Notes: generated by a model from the sequence alone, not told the origin. A stretch of DNA of 64,000 nucleotides from an uncultured Eubacteriales bacterium (GCA_934479825.1 CAKSOW010000003.1:66664-130663), one strand, 5' to 3'. Numbered from the stretch's first letter, positions 16,108 to 26,279 are shown. Translations and numbers: made by a program.

Positions 16108-18717
16108 TTGCCGTATACGCCCATGATGCTCCAATACTTTGACATCAAAAATCAATATAAAGACCATTTGTTATTCTATCGGCTCGGCGACTTTTACGAG
16201 ATGTTTTTTGACGACGCGAAAACAGCATCGCGCGAATTGGATCTGACGCTCACCGGCCGCGACTGCGGCATGCCGGAAAGAGCCCCGATGTGCGGCGTGC
16301 CGTTTCACAGCGCTGACAGTTATATTGCGCGTCTTGTTGCCAAAGGCTACAAAATCGCCATCTGCGAGCAGACCGAAGACCCGGCCTTGGCAAAAGGACT
16401 TGTCAAGCGCGAGGTCATCCGGGTCATCACACCCGGCACTGTGACCGAAAGCGGAATGTTGAACGAGGGAAAGAACAATTATCTGTGCGCCGTCTTTTTT
16501 GCCGGGGCAAGCGCCGGGCTTTGCTTTGCCGACATTTCTACGGCCAAGGTATGCGCCACGCAGATCACCGATGGCAACATTACCGACAAGATCTGTTCGG
16601 AACTTGCCGCGTTTGCGCCCAAAGAGATCCTTTCGAGCGCCGACCGCATGGATTACCCCGAAATTTACACGTTTGCCAAAGACCGGCTTGGTGCGTTCTT
16701 TGACGACACCCGAAACGAACTGTTTGAAAACGGCAGCTTTTCCGAGCTGGAAACACGTTTTGGAAAAGAAGTATTTGAGTCCCACAGCTTAGGCGCCGGA
16801 AGTCCGGCGGTTTTAGCGCTTGACGCGCTCATCCGCTACATCCGCGAGACCCAAAAAGTCGATCTTGCCTATATCAATTCGCTGGAATATTATACAAATG
16901 AACTCTATCTCGGTTTAGACGTGAACACGCGCCGCAGTCTGGAACTTTGCGAGACACTGCGCACCAAGGAAAAGCGTGGCACGCTGCTTTGGGTGCTCGA
17001 CCGCACCAAGACGGCCATGGGCGCCAGACTTCTTCGCAAATGGATCGAACAGCCTCTTGTTTCGGTCGGCGCTATCTTAAACCGTCAACAAGCCGTTTCC
17101 GAATTGGTAGACAGTTATATTGAAAAAGAAGAATTGCAGAACCTGTTGAGCTCAGTCGGCGACATGGAGCGTCTGATGACCAAAATCGTCTACAACACAG
17201 CCGGCGGCAAAGATATGCGCGCGCTGTATCAGACCATTTCGGTACTTGCACCGGTCAAGCAACAGTTAAAGGGCATGGTTTCCCCGGAGCTTGCAAGACT
17301 GCGCGACGAATTGGATGTGCTTTCCGACATCGGCGATTATATCGACCGCGCCATTGTGGAAGATCCGCCGTTTTCGGTTCGTGAGGGCGGTTTCATTCAA
17401 AGGGGATTTTCACCGGAGATCGACGAGTTAAACGCCATACAGACTGACGGAAAAAGCTGGATTGCCAGTGTGGAGCAGTCGGAACGGGAATTGACCGGTA
17501 TCAAGGGCTTGAAGATCGGCTACAACCGTGTATTCGGCTATTACATTGAAGTGACCAATTCCTATAAAAATCAGGTACCCGACCGTTACATACGCAAGCA
17601 GACCCTAACGGGCTGCGAACGTTACATCACGCAGGAATTAAAGGATATGGAGGCCAAGATTCTGGGAGCAAAAGACAAGGTCTGCGCACTTGAATACGAG
17701 GAATTCCAGAAACTGCGCGAATTTATTGCCGGAAATGTGTTGCGTGTACAGAAAGCGGCGGATATCTTATCCAAGCTTGACGTATACATTTCCCTTGCGG
17801 ATGTTGCCGGACGGAACAATTATGTCTGCCCGGAGGTGGACGCTTCCGATTCGATTCTCATAAAGGACGGCCGCCATCCGGTGGTGGAAAAGTTCTTGAA
17901 GAACGAGATGTTTGTTCCCAACGATGTGAATCTGAACGAAAATGAGCGGCTTATGCTCATAACCGGCCCGAATATGGCCGGTAAATCCACCTACATGCGT
18001 CAGACGGCTCTTATCATTCTCATGGCGCAGATCGGTTCGTTCGTTCCGGCATCAAGCGCCAAGATCGGCGTTGTGGACAAGCTTTTCACCCGTATCGGCG
18101 CGTCGGACGACCTTGCGGCCGGTCAATCGACTTTCATGCTTGAAATGACCGAATGCGCCTACATATTAAAAAACGCCACCTCGCGCAGTTTTATCATCTA
18201 TGATGAGATCGGGCGCGGTACATCGACCTATGACGGCATGAGTATCGCACGCGCCATTATTGAATATACTGTCAGCAAGAAGCTATATGCCAAAACCATG
18301 TTTGCGACACACTACCACGAACTGACGGAATTGGAGGATCTTTGCCGCGGCGTTGTCAATTACAACATTGTTGCGAAAAAACGCGGCGATGAGCTGATCT
18401 TCTTGCGGAAGATCGTGCGCGGTGCGGCCGATGAAAGCTACGGTATCGAAGTGGCAAAGCTTGCCGGAGTGCCGGATGAGGTAGTACGCCGTGCGGATAA
18501 GATCTTAGCCAACATCGACGAGCATGCGCCGGTCGATCCGAAAAAGAATCTCATGCCGAAAAAAGAAGAGGCCGGTGCGATGACGTTAGGGCTTGAAACC
18601 ATGCTGTATGAAGAAGTCTGCGAGGCTATCAAGAAATTAGACGTCAACACGCTGACGCCGATTGAGGCATTAGGCAAATTATATGAAATGAAAAAAAGTC
18701 TGGAAGGCGCAAAGTAG
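16108..18717 (+). CDS. mutS: DNA mismatch repair protein MutS
   Basis: The chosen start is TTG at 16108 (869 residues), 8 bp after AAAGGGG; a GTG at 16099 overlaps that site and an ATG at 16123 is later. The mismatch-reading Phe-x-Glu is GDFYEMF (Phe29, Glu31). The core, clamp and lever regions follow, then the ATPase with Walker A GPNMAGKSTYMRQ (about residue 620), Walker B IIYDEIGRGTSTYDG and the FATHYHELTELE motif. MutS binds base mismatches as a dimer and recruits MutL. No mutL follows, although mutSL is a common pair. Confidence 0.96.
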   Translation: MPYTPMMLQYFDIKNQYKDHLLFYRLGDFYEMFFDDAKTASRELDLTLTGRDCGMPERAPMCGVPFHSADSYIARLVAKGYKIAICEQTEDPALAKGLVKREVIRVITPGTVTESGMLNEGKNNYLCAVFFAGASAGLCFADISTAKVCATQITDGNITDKICSELAAFAPKEILSSADRMDYPEIYTFAKDRLGAFFDDTRNELFENGSFSELETRFGKEVFESHSLGAGSPAVLALDALIRYIRETQKVDLAYINSLEYYTNELYLGLDVNTRRSLELCETLRTKEKRGTLLWVLDRTKTAMGARLLRKWIEQPLVSVGAILNRQQAVSELVDSYIEKEELQNLLSSVGDMERLMTKIVYNTAGGKDMRALYQTISVLAPVKQQLKGMVSPELARLRDELDVLSDIGDYIDRAIVEDPPFSVREGGFIQRGFSPEIDELNAIQTDGKSWIASVEQSERELTGIKGLKIGYNRVFGYYIEVTNSYKNQVPDRYIRKQTLTGCERYITQELKDMEAKILGAKDKVCALEYEEFQKLREFIAGNVLRVQKAADILSKLDVYISLADVAGRNNYVCPEVDASDSILIKDGRHPVVEKFLKNEMFVPNDVNLNENERLMLITGPNMAGKSTYMRQTALIILMAQIGSFVPASSAKIGVVDKLFTRIGASDDLAAGQSTFMLEMTECAYILKNATSRSFIIYDEIGRGTSTYDGMSIARAIIEYTVSKKLYAKTMFATHYHELTELEDLCRGVVNYNIVAKKRGDELIFLRKIVRGAADESYGIEVAKLAGVPDEVVRRADKILANIDEHAPVDPKKNLMPKKEEAGAMTLGLETMLYEEVCEAIKKLDVNTLTPIEALGKLYEMKKSLEGAK

Positions 18718-18942
18718 CCATTCGGATTTTTAATAAAACCAAACGATAAAGGGGGAAGACAAGTGGATATTCCGGGGCGAAGTAGACACGGACAGAGCAT
18801 ATCGCGGCAAGACGCTTGTCTTTTTCCGCGTTCCCTGTTTTCAAAGACGCGGCGCATAAGCTGATTTTTTTCAAGACAGCGCGCCGTGCAGTCCCGTTCT
18901 GCTTTCCTGTACGCATCATACATAAGGAAAGGACGGAGAAAC

Positions 18943-20319
18943 ATGACCAACGAGCTTGAAGTAAATGAGCTTATCGAACAGCTTGAAGAGCTGCTCGAAC
19001 AAAAGAACTTCCGCGCCATGAAGCCGATTTTGGAGGAACTTCCGGCAGCGGACATTGCTGAGTTTTTGGAGGAACTGACGGTTGACCGCGCTATGCCGGT
19101 CTTCCGGTCATTGCCCAAGGAAACGGCTGTCGAGGTTTTCAGCTATTTTGAGCCGGAGACCCAGGAAAAATTCATCACTTCGATTACCGATGAAGAAATC
19201 GGGCGTATCGTCGAAGAACTAAGCGTAGACGACGCGGTGGATATGTTGGAGGAACTGCCGGCAACCATCGTAAAAAAGGTATTAAAAAACGCAAGCGCCG
19301 CCACGCGCAAGACTATCAATCAGTTTTTGAACTACCCTGAGAATTCGGTCGGAAGCATTATGACTGCCGAATTTACCGACATCAAAGGGGACATGACTGT
19401 CGGAGACGCGATACGTTATCTGCGCAGTGTTTCCGACAATAAAGAGACCATTTACACCTGTTACATCATCAGCCCATCCAGAGAGTTGGAGGGAGTGGTT
19501 GAACTTTGCGACATCCTTGCCTGCAAAGACGACAACACGCTCATTTCCGACATCATGGAAACCGGCGTAGTCAAGGCTGTCACCACCGAGGACAGAGAAG
19601 CGGCGGCCGGATTATTCTCAAAATACGATCTGAACACGTTGCCGGTGGTAGACACGGAAAACCGGTTAGTCGGCATTGTCACGGTTGACGATATCGTGGA
19701 CGTTATCGAAGAAGAGGCGACCAAGGACATTGAGCAAATGGCCGCTATGGAACCGCTTGAAACGCCGTATTTAAAAACCGGTGTATTTACGATCGTGCGC
19801 AAGCGCATTGTATGGCTGCTCATCTTAATGGTTGCCGGAACGATAACCGGCACGATTTTAGGAAAATTTGAAGAGGCCATTGCTGCAATTCCGTTGCTTG
19901 TCACGTTTATGCCGATGATTTTCGACACCGGCGGAAATTCCGGTTCGCAAGCCAGCACCACGGTCATCCGCGGTCTTACGACGGGTGAATTGGAATGCAG
20001 TGACGCGCCGAAGATTCTTTGGAAAGAGCTTCGTGTTTCGGTTGTGGTAGGCGTTTTATTTGCCGCCATCAATTTTTTGCGTGTCGTGCTTTTGACAAGC
20101 GATCCGGATAAGGTTTTAATTGCGCTTGTGGTTTCGCTTGCGATGTTATTCACCATTGTCATTGCGAAATCCTTAGGGTCGGTACTGCCGATTCTTGCCA
20201 AGAAGCTGAATTTTGACCCGGCTGTCATGGCGGCGCCCTTAATTACGACGCTTGTGGACGTATGTGCGATGCTTGTCTATTTTGGACTTGCCATCAAGTT
20301 ACTGTCATTCCGGCTATAA
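18943..20319 (+). CDS. mgtE: Magnesium transporter MgtE
   Basis: The start at 18943 (459 residues) has a GGAAAGGA site; an upstream in-frame ATG at 18886 lacks one. The protein has the N-terminal MgtE superhelical domain (about 1-130), two CBS domains (about 135-260, VGSIMTAEFTDI and VDTENRLVGIVTVDDIVDV) and five C-terminal membrane helices (about 285-458). The pore-region signature FDTGGNSGSQASTTVIRGL is present. MgtE is a dimeric Mg2+ channel gated by intracellular Mg2+ binding between the cytoplasmic domains. The 225-bp upstream gap shows no convincing M-box motif. A strong terminator follows. Confidence 0.96.
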   Translation: MTNELEVNELIEQLEELLEQKNFRAMKPILEELPAADIAEFLEELTVDRAMPVFRSLPKETAVEVFSYFEPETQEKFITSITDEEIGRIVEELSVDDAVDMLEELPATIVKKVLKNASAATRKTINQFLNYPENSVGSIMTAEFTDIKGDMTVGDAIRYLRSVSDNKETIYTCYIISPSRELEGVVELCDILACKDDNTLISDIMETGVVKAVTTEDREAAAGLFSKYDLNTLPVVDTENRLVGIVTVDDIVDVIEEEATKDIEQMAAMEPLETPYLKTGVFTIVRKRIVWLLILMVAGTITGTILGKFEEAIAAIPLLVTFMPMIFDTGGNSGSQASTTVIRGLTTGELECSDAPKILWKELRVSVVVGVLFAAINFLRVVLLTSDPDKVLIALVVSLAMLFTIVIAKSLGSVLPILAKKLNFDPAVMAAPLITTLVDVCAMLVYFGLAIKLLSFRL

Positions 20320-20342
20320 GAATTTTTCTCCCGCGGGAGATA

Positions 20343-20374
20343 GGCGGCTCCGAGCATTCGGAGCCGCCTTTTTA
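20343..20374 (+). terminator. Terminator after mgtE
   Basis: An 11-bp perfect stem GGCGGCTCCGA/TCGGAGCCGCC with a GCAT loop (20343-20368) is followed by TTTTTAT. Confidence 0.92.
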
Positions 20375-20394
20375 TATTTTTGAAAAATGTGAAA

Positions 20395-21420
20395 AGGGGC
20401 GGTTTTACGTTCTTTTTGCTTCTGCAAAAAGAACCAAAAAGCAGCCGCGAGGGTTGCGACCCTCCCGACTCCCGGGGAGCGGTTCAAAACCCGTGCGGTG
20501 GGAGTATAGGCAAAATTTGAAATGTTCAGCACATTAAGATTTTTTGCGAAAAATTTTTAGTGCCACAAAACGCACGGCCATGTTTTGAACCGGCGCGAAC
20601 CGCGAATTTTCATCAGACGCTCGGACGCGTCAAAAGTTGCCGGTGGCAAGTTTTGGCGTGTCGGAGACCGCCGAAACAGGGAGTATTGTGAGCGGACGCG
20701 AACAAGACGACCATGTTTCAAGGAGACTATCGCTAAATATCTGTATTTTGATTTAGGTCGGTTAGTGCTGGGGCTTGACGCCGCAAACGGTCGATGAAAA
20801 GGAAAGTTGCACGTTATCTTTGTTGCGGTGAAAAGGGGACACTGGCGTGGATTGATAGACAGTTTGGTGCAAAGCCATAGCTTTGGGGTGCACCAAAGCT
20901 ATGTGGGCAGGTAATATTTTTAGACTTTGCCAAAACGCTTTTATGCGCAGAAAATTTGAAGTTATACAGTTCTGTCCGAAACTATTTGTTTTCCGAAAAG
21001 ATTTCTTTCTGTTCGCCACAAAACAACTTCCTACCCAACCTTCTCTTTTTCGCAAAACCGGAATCTGCTCTCGCCCTCCCCCTCCCACCAAACTCCCCCT
21101 TTTTCGGAAACACATAACCTACTGTCCACCCAAATCAAAACTTGCCTTTTCATAAATACCTACAAATCCTTGCGCAGTAAAGTACGCGTCTCGCACCGGT
21201 TCAAAATACTCCGAGCTGTATGGCACAAGGTTGCAAATTCTCGTAAAAATCCTTGATAGCTACATAACTTGCGACTTAATCAAAAATTTGCCGCTCGGAA
21301 TTTTGAACCGGGGTCGCAGGGCGGAGCCCCGCGTGCTTTTTGGTTACTTTTTGCACGCCGCAAAAAGTAACTGAAAACCGTCCCTTACCTGCTTTTCGCG
21401 AAACGAAAAGCACTCTTCCC
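20395..21420 (+). repeat. Inverted-repeat intergenic element, copy A
   Basis: This gene-free stretch between convergent mgtE and the SLH protein gene holds the first copy of an element of about 1 kb also seen at 43.9-44.85 kb (opposite orientation) and 56.4-57.3 kb (same orientation). The left arm starts with the hairpin GTTCTTTTTGC/GCAAAAAGAAC and holds GGTTCAAAAC (20481) and GTTTTGAACC (20582). The right arm is an imperfect inverted copy with GGTTCAAAAT (21198), ATTTTGAACC (21299) and the hairpin GTTACTTTTTGC/GCAAAAAGTAAC. The middle shares TCCTTGCGCAGTAAAG and ACATAACCTACTGTCCACCC-like blocks with the other copies. Short open frames inside are not conserved between copies. Confidence 0.85.
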
Positions 21421-21473
21421 AGGTTTTTCCGAAAAAGAAAAGCCTGCCCTTTTGTTACTTTTCGGAAAAGTAA

Positions 21474-21503
21474 GGCTCCCGAAAGCAAATGCTTTCGGGA
21501 GCC
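21474..21503 (-). terminator. Terminator of the SLH glycosidase gene
   Basis: A 13-bp perfect stem GGCTCCCGAAAGC/GCTTTCGGGAGCC with a 4-nt loop lies 17 bp after the stop of the minus-strand gene. The minus strand continues TTACTTTT. It may also stop plus-strand transcription leaving the repeat. Confidence 0.8.
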
Positions 21504-21520
21504 TCTTTGTTTATTTCAGA

Positions 21521-24500
21521 TTACTGAAAACGAATCCAGTCGATCCAGAATTCACCCGGAACATTATTGAACGGGTCAATACGGAGTCCCGATATCGTTC
21601 CTGTCCAATCGGCATTGGACGAAAGGTCGAACGAATACTCAATATATTCGCCGTTTGAGGTCTGCTCTAACTCAGCACGGTAAGTACGTCCTTCGGAAAG
21701 GCCGCCTGCGCTTGATTGGAAGTAAACCACAAGCTGGAATTCGCCCTTGTTCTCGTCGGTCTTTTCAGCCTGAATCTCATGTTTCATGCGAATTTTCAAG
21801 GTCTTATAACGGTTTGCGTCAATCGAAAGCACCGGAGAGGTGAGAGCCGGGTCATAACGACCGCCCCAGCCGCCTTTCTGATCCATGTCGTTTCCGTAGA
21901 AATTGCCGTCAACAACCGTTGCCGTCGCGTTTCCGAGCGTCCAACCCTCACCGTCGCCGGTAAGATTGAATTCCCACTCATTGGCCACACGGGAAGAAAT
22001 CGCCTCATAGACTTCGTCGCTGAATGTGATAACGTTAAACAGTTTCACGCCGTTTTCATCCGTCTTGGTTTCGGTCTTATAGCCGAACGTATCGACAATA
22101 AAGTGAAGCGGAACCATGGGAATGCCGTCTTCGAGATACGGTGCATAGTTCACCGAAACCGGTTCGCCGTTGACTGTGATCTTCTTGGAGCCCATGGTAA
22201 ACACAATCTGCTTGCCATTTTTGGTGAGCGTCAGCTTCTTGTTGACTTTATCCCACGTGTACGCGCAAGAGAAACGATAGCCAATACCGGTATCCGGATA
22301 GAACGGAATCAGTCTATCGCCGTCCACGTCAACCGGAGAGTAATCAAATTTCACTTCTTCGCCGTTGAGAAGGAACTTTTCAGTCACCGCGTCGCCCAAG
22401 AACTGAACTTTTTCCGCACGGAACGAATTCTGAGAGGTAATCGGGTCAATACGGAGCGCCGTAATCGTGCCGGTCCAGGTTGCAAGCGACGACATATTGA
22501 TGACAACCGGGTTCATTCCCTCTTGGGTAATCTTCGCGGAAGCACCCTTGTCAGCCGTCCAGCTCTGGCTCTTATCCGTCTGGAAGTAGACCTCGACGCT
22601 GTTGCCGACCGGTCCGTCTACCCAAACCTTGAGCTGCTTGACGTCTGCTGCCTTGAATTGCGGTGCAGTGCCCGGACGGTGGAGAATCGGGTCGGTATTG
22701 GTAGCCGTACCGACGATGATATCGCCCTCCGCTTCGGTGGTGCAGTTGCTGCCGTGCCAAAGCGTTTCGCCGTTTTCAGCAAACTTTTCTTCGTAAATGA
22801 CTTTTGTGGCTTCCGGGGCCTTGTAGTATCCCTGCGGACGGATAATCTCGCGGTTTAACGGATACATATGTCCCAAACGCGACATTTGCAGTGTATCCGG
22901 TCTTTCATCGGTGTGATTCGGTTCTTTGGTGAATACCTTGCGGACAGTATCGAGATAACCAAAGCCGTTGAGGCCGGCCGGCATCATATACGTACCTTCG
23001 CCGTATTCGTTCCAGGTGGAAAGCATGACGAACTTCTTTTTCCATTCGTCGCCGTTTCCGGTGATATCATATTTGTCTAATGCCGAATCACGGATCCAGG
23101 TAAGAACCTGTTCCATGTTTTCGGTGGTAAGAAGCGGATAACGGGTATAAGCCCAGGCAATGTTGTTGAAACCGGTGGAAACGGTCGGAACATTATGCAT
23201 AATACCGTAGCCGTTCTTCTGCTGGTCAGCTATCTTTTCCTGGTTCCAGACTGCGCTGGACGCCGCATTGCCCCAGTTATAGGCATGAACCGCGTCGATG
23301 CCCATGTTGGCAAGCTTTTGAAGCTGTGCGGTATTGGCCGAACCCTCGCAAGCCATGATGATGATATCGTCATAGCCCATTTCCTTAACGCGCGAACGCA
23401 GGTAATCAAACGCTTCCTTGACGCCAGCCTCTGTGCCGCCGAAAGAATCCTTTAATTTGTCTGCGCCGAAAATAGACATGACCGGCTTGTTATCGATAAT
23501 CATATAACGCGGATCCGAGAAGAAATACTCAACCCAGAAATCGACAAAACGTCCCTTGAAGTCATCCAGATTTTCCGGTCTTGTGCCGTTGGCCGCTTCC
23601 CAAAGAAGGGCAAACTTGCCGTATTTTTCACTGTATTTTGCGTTCATGAAGCCCTCAAAGAGCGCTTTCGGCGTTGAGCCGTAGAAAGACTTAAAGGGCG
23701 CGTCGCTCGAATGGTACCAGCAGATAAGCTGGAAGTCCACACCGTGTTCCGCCATAAACTTGATTTCCCAGTCGGCGACTTCCGGCAGTCCTTCGTCATA
23801 CCAGCCTAAAACCGGCTTGTTTTCGTCATACGGCGAAATGTTGTCCCAGCCCCAGTGGTGACCGTTTCTCCACAGGTTGCAGACATTGATACCGATAAAG
23901 TAATCGTCTGCGCCTGCCGGAACTTTCGGTTCAGAGGGATAGTTATCATAATCGGGAATCTTCTCAACGATGATATCGTCCAGTTTCAGCGTCTTACCGC
24001 CGTTGTTTTCGGAGGCAATATACAAACCGTCAAGCGTAGAAGCGGCAGCCGCAAACGGAATATCCTTTGCAATGGTCTTACCGCTGACCTTGATGGTAGC
24101 TGTCTGCGTTGCCGTATCGGCATACAGACGAACCATATACCACATGTAATTCGAGTAGCTGCGAAGTTCCTTGCCGTTGGCGTACATCTTGCCGTCCTTG
24201 GTAGTAAAGGAAACGATCGGCGTGCCGCCCGAGGTAAGAGCATACGTAAAGCCGTCTGCCATTTCCGGGTAAAGCAGGATGAGCTCCGTGCTGATATTCC
24301 CGCTCACTGCCTTAAAGGACTTGGACATGGAAGCCTTTCCGGTGTTGCCTTTAAAGACAAATTCGCCGCCGGATACTTCGACCGTCATATCGCCGGTCTG
24401 CTCCACTGTCCAAGAGTCGGGAATGACTTTGGTACGTGCGGAATCGTTGACAAGGTAGTTGCAATACATACGAAGCGGATAAACCGCGGTGTCCATAACC

Positions 24501-26203
24501 GCTTCGTCGGTTGTTCCGGTGCGGAACACGGCAATATCAACCGCCGCGCCGGTGGCAAAACCGAATGTGCCGCAATTCTTGCCGTCAAGCTCAATGCGGT
24601 TGGTTCTTGCCGCAAGGTCAGTATCGATGCGGATAATGGTGGGCTTGCCGAGCGTCGGTTTTACGCCGACCGGCTTTTCTTCCCCCTTATCGAGAACATA
24701 AAATTCACCGTTCTTGGTAAAGAGTTTGTAAGCCTCCGTTCCGGATGTGCCGAGCGTTTCCATGTACCAGCCGTCGATAAACGAGTTGAACGTAACGCCG
24801 AATTCGGTCGTTACAACGCCTGCGTCCTGAACGGTGAGCGTGCGGGTAAGCGTTACCGGTTCGGTCGTGCTGATATCGGAAAGCGAATAAGGCGGTTCGT
24901 CACTTGTTTTGCCGGCGCCGCCGCGGTTATCGAAATCCCAGCCGGACTGCAACGTCGTCTTGACGCTGTTACGGGTGGAATAACCGCTGTCGTCAGCAAT
25001 CCAATACGCACTTTCGGGATTGACCTTGACGGTAAGGTCTTTATCCAAGCGATGCGCTTTATCGGCAATACGGTCGGCAATGGCCGCAACCTCGCTGCGC
25101 GTGATATTGGAATCGGGGTTAAACGTTCCGTAAATATCGTTACCCATGCAGATACCGGCGTTATAGAACATCAAAACGGCCTTTGCATACGCCGCATCAG
25201 ACGAAATATCCGGAATGTGGGTGACATAATTCAGAGTTTCAAAGCATTCTTCGGGAAGAGCCGCCGCAAAGAGCGACACCATTTCGTGACGCTTGATAGC
25301 GCAGTCAAAGCTGTCAAACATGCCGTCGGTCAAGAACCCCTCTTTCTTGGCGTAGTTGACATAATTTGTATACCATGCGGCTCCGTCAGCCGATTTCAGA
25401 TTTGCAGCTTCGCCGTCACCCTTAACGGTTGAGTGCATTCTCGAAGCAAGCGTAACCGCCTCGGCCACCGTCATCGTCCCCTCGGGGTTGTAGGTGGTCG
25501 CGCTGTCGCCGTTGACAAGAGCAAATTCATATGCGCCGGAAACAGCGTCATAGAACCAGTCTTTTACGGTAACATCCGAAAAAGCGTCGGTATAAGTACG
25601 GCTCTTGGCAAATTTCGACGGGATAACCGTTTTTTCCTTGGCCGGGATATCCTTGATCTTTTCCGCGTCGGTCAGCGTAATGCGCTTGATCGGCTGTCCT
25701 TCGACAAAGCGGATATTCTTGATCTGCGCCTTGCCGGTCAGATCGCTGAACGAATAGAAGATACCGGTGACCTTGCCTGTCCAATCGCCGTTGGTAGCCA
25801 TATCAAAAGTATATTCTACAAAACCGTCGGATTTTTCCTGTAAAGTGACGCTGATCTTCTTGCTCTCGGAAAAAGCCGGAGCGTCCGTGGTACGGAAATA
25901 GAAACCATGTGAGGTTTTGTTTTTGCCCAGCGGCGAAACCTCAGACTTGACTTCCATTTTGATGTAACGGTAGACGTTTGCATCCACGTCCACGCCCGGG
26001 AAAAAGATGGCCGGGGATTCGTTTTTCTCGTTCAAGCCCTGGATATCTAAATCCAGAACCCCGTCTGTAACGGTTGCGTTAATACCGCGGAACGATAATT
26101 TGTCGTTCAACGGTACACTGATGTCGTCTGCCGCAAACGCCGCGACGGCAAACACCGTCAAAAGCGCCAACACACAGGCGAACAAGGCTGTTCTTTTTTT
26201 CAT
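21521..26203 (-). CDS. Secreted SLH-domain protein with GH99-like glycosidase domain and several carbohydrate-binding-like modules
   Basis: The 1560-residue protein has a Sec signal peptide (about 1-25, ending AAFA-ADD). A beta-sandwich module (about 30-170) precedes three S-layer homology repeats (about 210-390, e.g. FSDVTVKDWFYDAV, GTFNPDSNITRSEVAA), which bind pyruvylated wall polymer. A jelly-roll-like region (about 400-755) follows. The GH99/WbsX-like catalytic domain spans about 765-1130 (FIGINVCNLWRNGHHWGWD, QLICWYHSSDAPF, STWNEYGEGTYMMP). After it come a second sandwich module, a copper-amine-oxidase-N-like domain (about 1275-1400, KKITVNGEPVSV) and a third module. The three modules share the motif N-x-x-WTG-x-(I/V)-x-(G/A). 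Polysaccharide cleavage at the cell surface is inferred; the substrate is not known. Confidence 0.85.
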   Translation of the reverse strand: MKKRTALFACVLALLTVFAVAAFAADDISVPLNDKLSFRGINATVTDGVLDLDIQGLNEKNESPAIFFPGVDVDANVYRYIKMEVKSEVSPLGKNKTSHGFYFRTTDAPAFSESKKISVTLQEKSDGFVEYTFDMATNGDWTGKVTGIFYSFSDLTGKAQIKNIRFVEGQPIKRITLTDAEKIKDIPAKEKTVIPSKFAKSRTYTDAFSDVTVKDWFYDAVSGAYEFALVNGDSATTYNPEGTMTVAEAVTLASRMHSTVKGDGEAANLKSADGAAWYTNYVNYAKKEGFLTDGMFDSFDCAIKRHEMVSLFAAALPEECFETLNYVTHIPDISSDAAYAKAVLMFYNAGICMGNDIYGTFNPDSNITRSEVAAIADRIADKAHRLDKDLTVKVNPESAYWIADDSGYSTRNSVKTTLQSGWDFDNRGGAGKTSDEPPYSLSDISTTEPVTLTRTLTVQDAGVVTTEFGVTFNSFIDGWYMETLGTSGTEAYKLFTKNGEFYVLDKGEEKPVGVKPTLGKPTIIRIDTDLAARTNRIELDGKNCGTFGFATGAAVDIAVFRTGTTDEAVMDTAVYPLRMYCNYLVNDSARTKVIPDSWTVEQTGDMTVEVSGGEFVFKGNTGKASMSKSFKAVSGNISTELILLYPEMADGFTYALTSGGTPIVSFTTKDGKMYANGKELRSYSNYMWYMVRLYADTATQTATIKVSGKTIAKDIPFAAAASTLDGLYIASENNGGKTLKLDDIIVEKIPDYDNYPSEPKVPAGADDYFIGINVCNLWRNGHHWGWDNISPYDENKPVLGWYDEGLPEVADWEIKFMAEHGVDFQLICWYHSSDAPFKSFYGSTPKALFEGFMNAKYSEKYGKFALLWEAANGTRPENLDDFKGRFVDFWVEYFFSDPRYMIIDNKPVMSIFGADKLKDSFGGTEAGVKEAFDYLRSRVKEMGYDDIIIMACEGSANTAQLQKLANMGIDAVHAYNWGNAASSAVWNQEKIADQQKNGYGIMHNVPTVSTGFNNIAWAYTRYPLLTTENMEQVLTWIRDSALDKYDITGNGDEWKKKFVMLSTWNEYGEGTYMMPAGLNGFGYLDTVRKVFTKEPNHTDERPDTLQMSRLGHMYPLNREIIRPQGYYKAPEATKVIYEEKFAENGETLWHGSNCTTEAEGDIIVGTATNTDPILHRPGTAPQFKAADVKQLKVWVDGPVGNSVEVYFQTDKSQSWTADKGASAKITQEGMNPVVINMSSLATWTGTITALRIDPITSQNSFRAEKVQFLGDAVTEKFLLNGEEVKFDYSPVDVDGDRLIPFYPDTGIGYRFSCAYTWDKVNKKLTLTKNGKQIVFTMGSKKITVNGEPVSVNYAPYLEDGIPMVPLHFIVDTFGYKTETKTDENGVKLFNVITFSDEVYEAISSRVANEWEFNLTGDGEGWTLGNATATVVDGNFYGNDMDQKGGWGGRYDPALTSPVLSIDANRYKTLKIRMKHEIQAEKTDENKGEFQLVVYFQSSAGGLSEGRTYRAELEQTSNGEYIEYSFDLSSNADWTGTISGLRIDPFNNVPGEFWIDWIRFQ

Positions 26204-26279
26204 AAACTTCTCCTTTTGTTCCTTTTATTTTGCGTTCTCCAAGTTCCGTCAGATTCAAAAAACGCGTAAGGTTTCTTAT

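Noticed and set aside
18763..18864. A 33-codon GTG frame after a good ribosome binding site downstream of mutS
   Set aside because: Arg-rich without any resemblance to MutL or another family; more likely leader sequence or remnant.
18718..18942. M-box magnesium riboswitch ahead of mgtE
   Set aside because: The conserved M-box blocks could not be found in the leader; a covariance search would decide.
20481..20591. tRNA or tRNA-like gene because GGTTCAAAAC resembles a T-loop
   Set aside because: No matching D-arm, anticodon arm or acceptor stem could be built around it; the motif recurs as inverted pairs in the repeat family.
21716..22858. A 380-codon plus-strand open frame antisense to the 3' half of the same gene
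   Set aside because: Same reasoning; no motif and no promoter or ribosome binding site.
23855..25432. A 525-codon open frame on the plus strand inside the SLH glycosidase gene
   Set aside because: It is antisense to a gene with clear domains, has no ribosome binding site or recognisable family, and its composition (Arg/Val/Gly-rich) is that of an antisense shadow.
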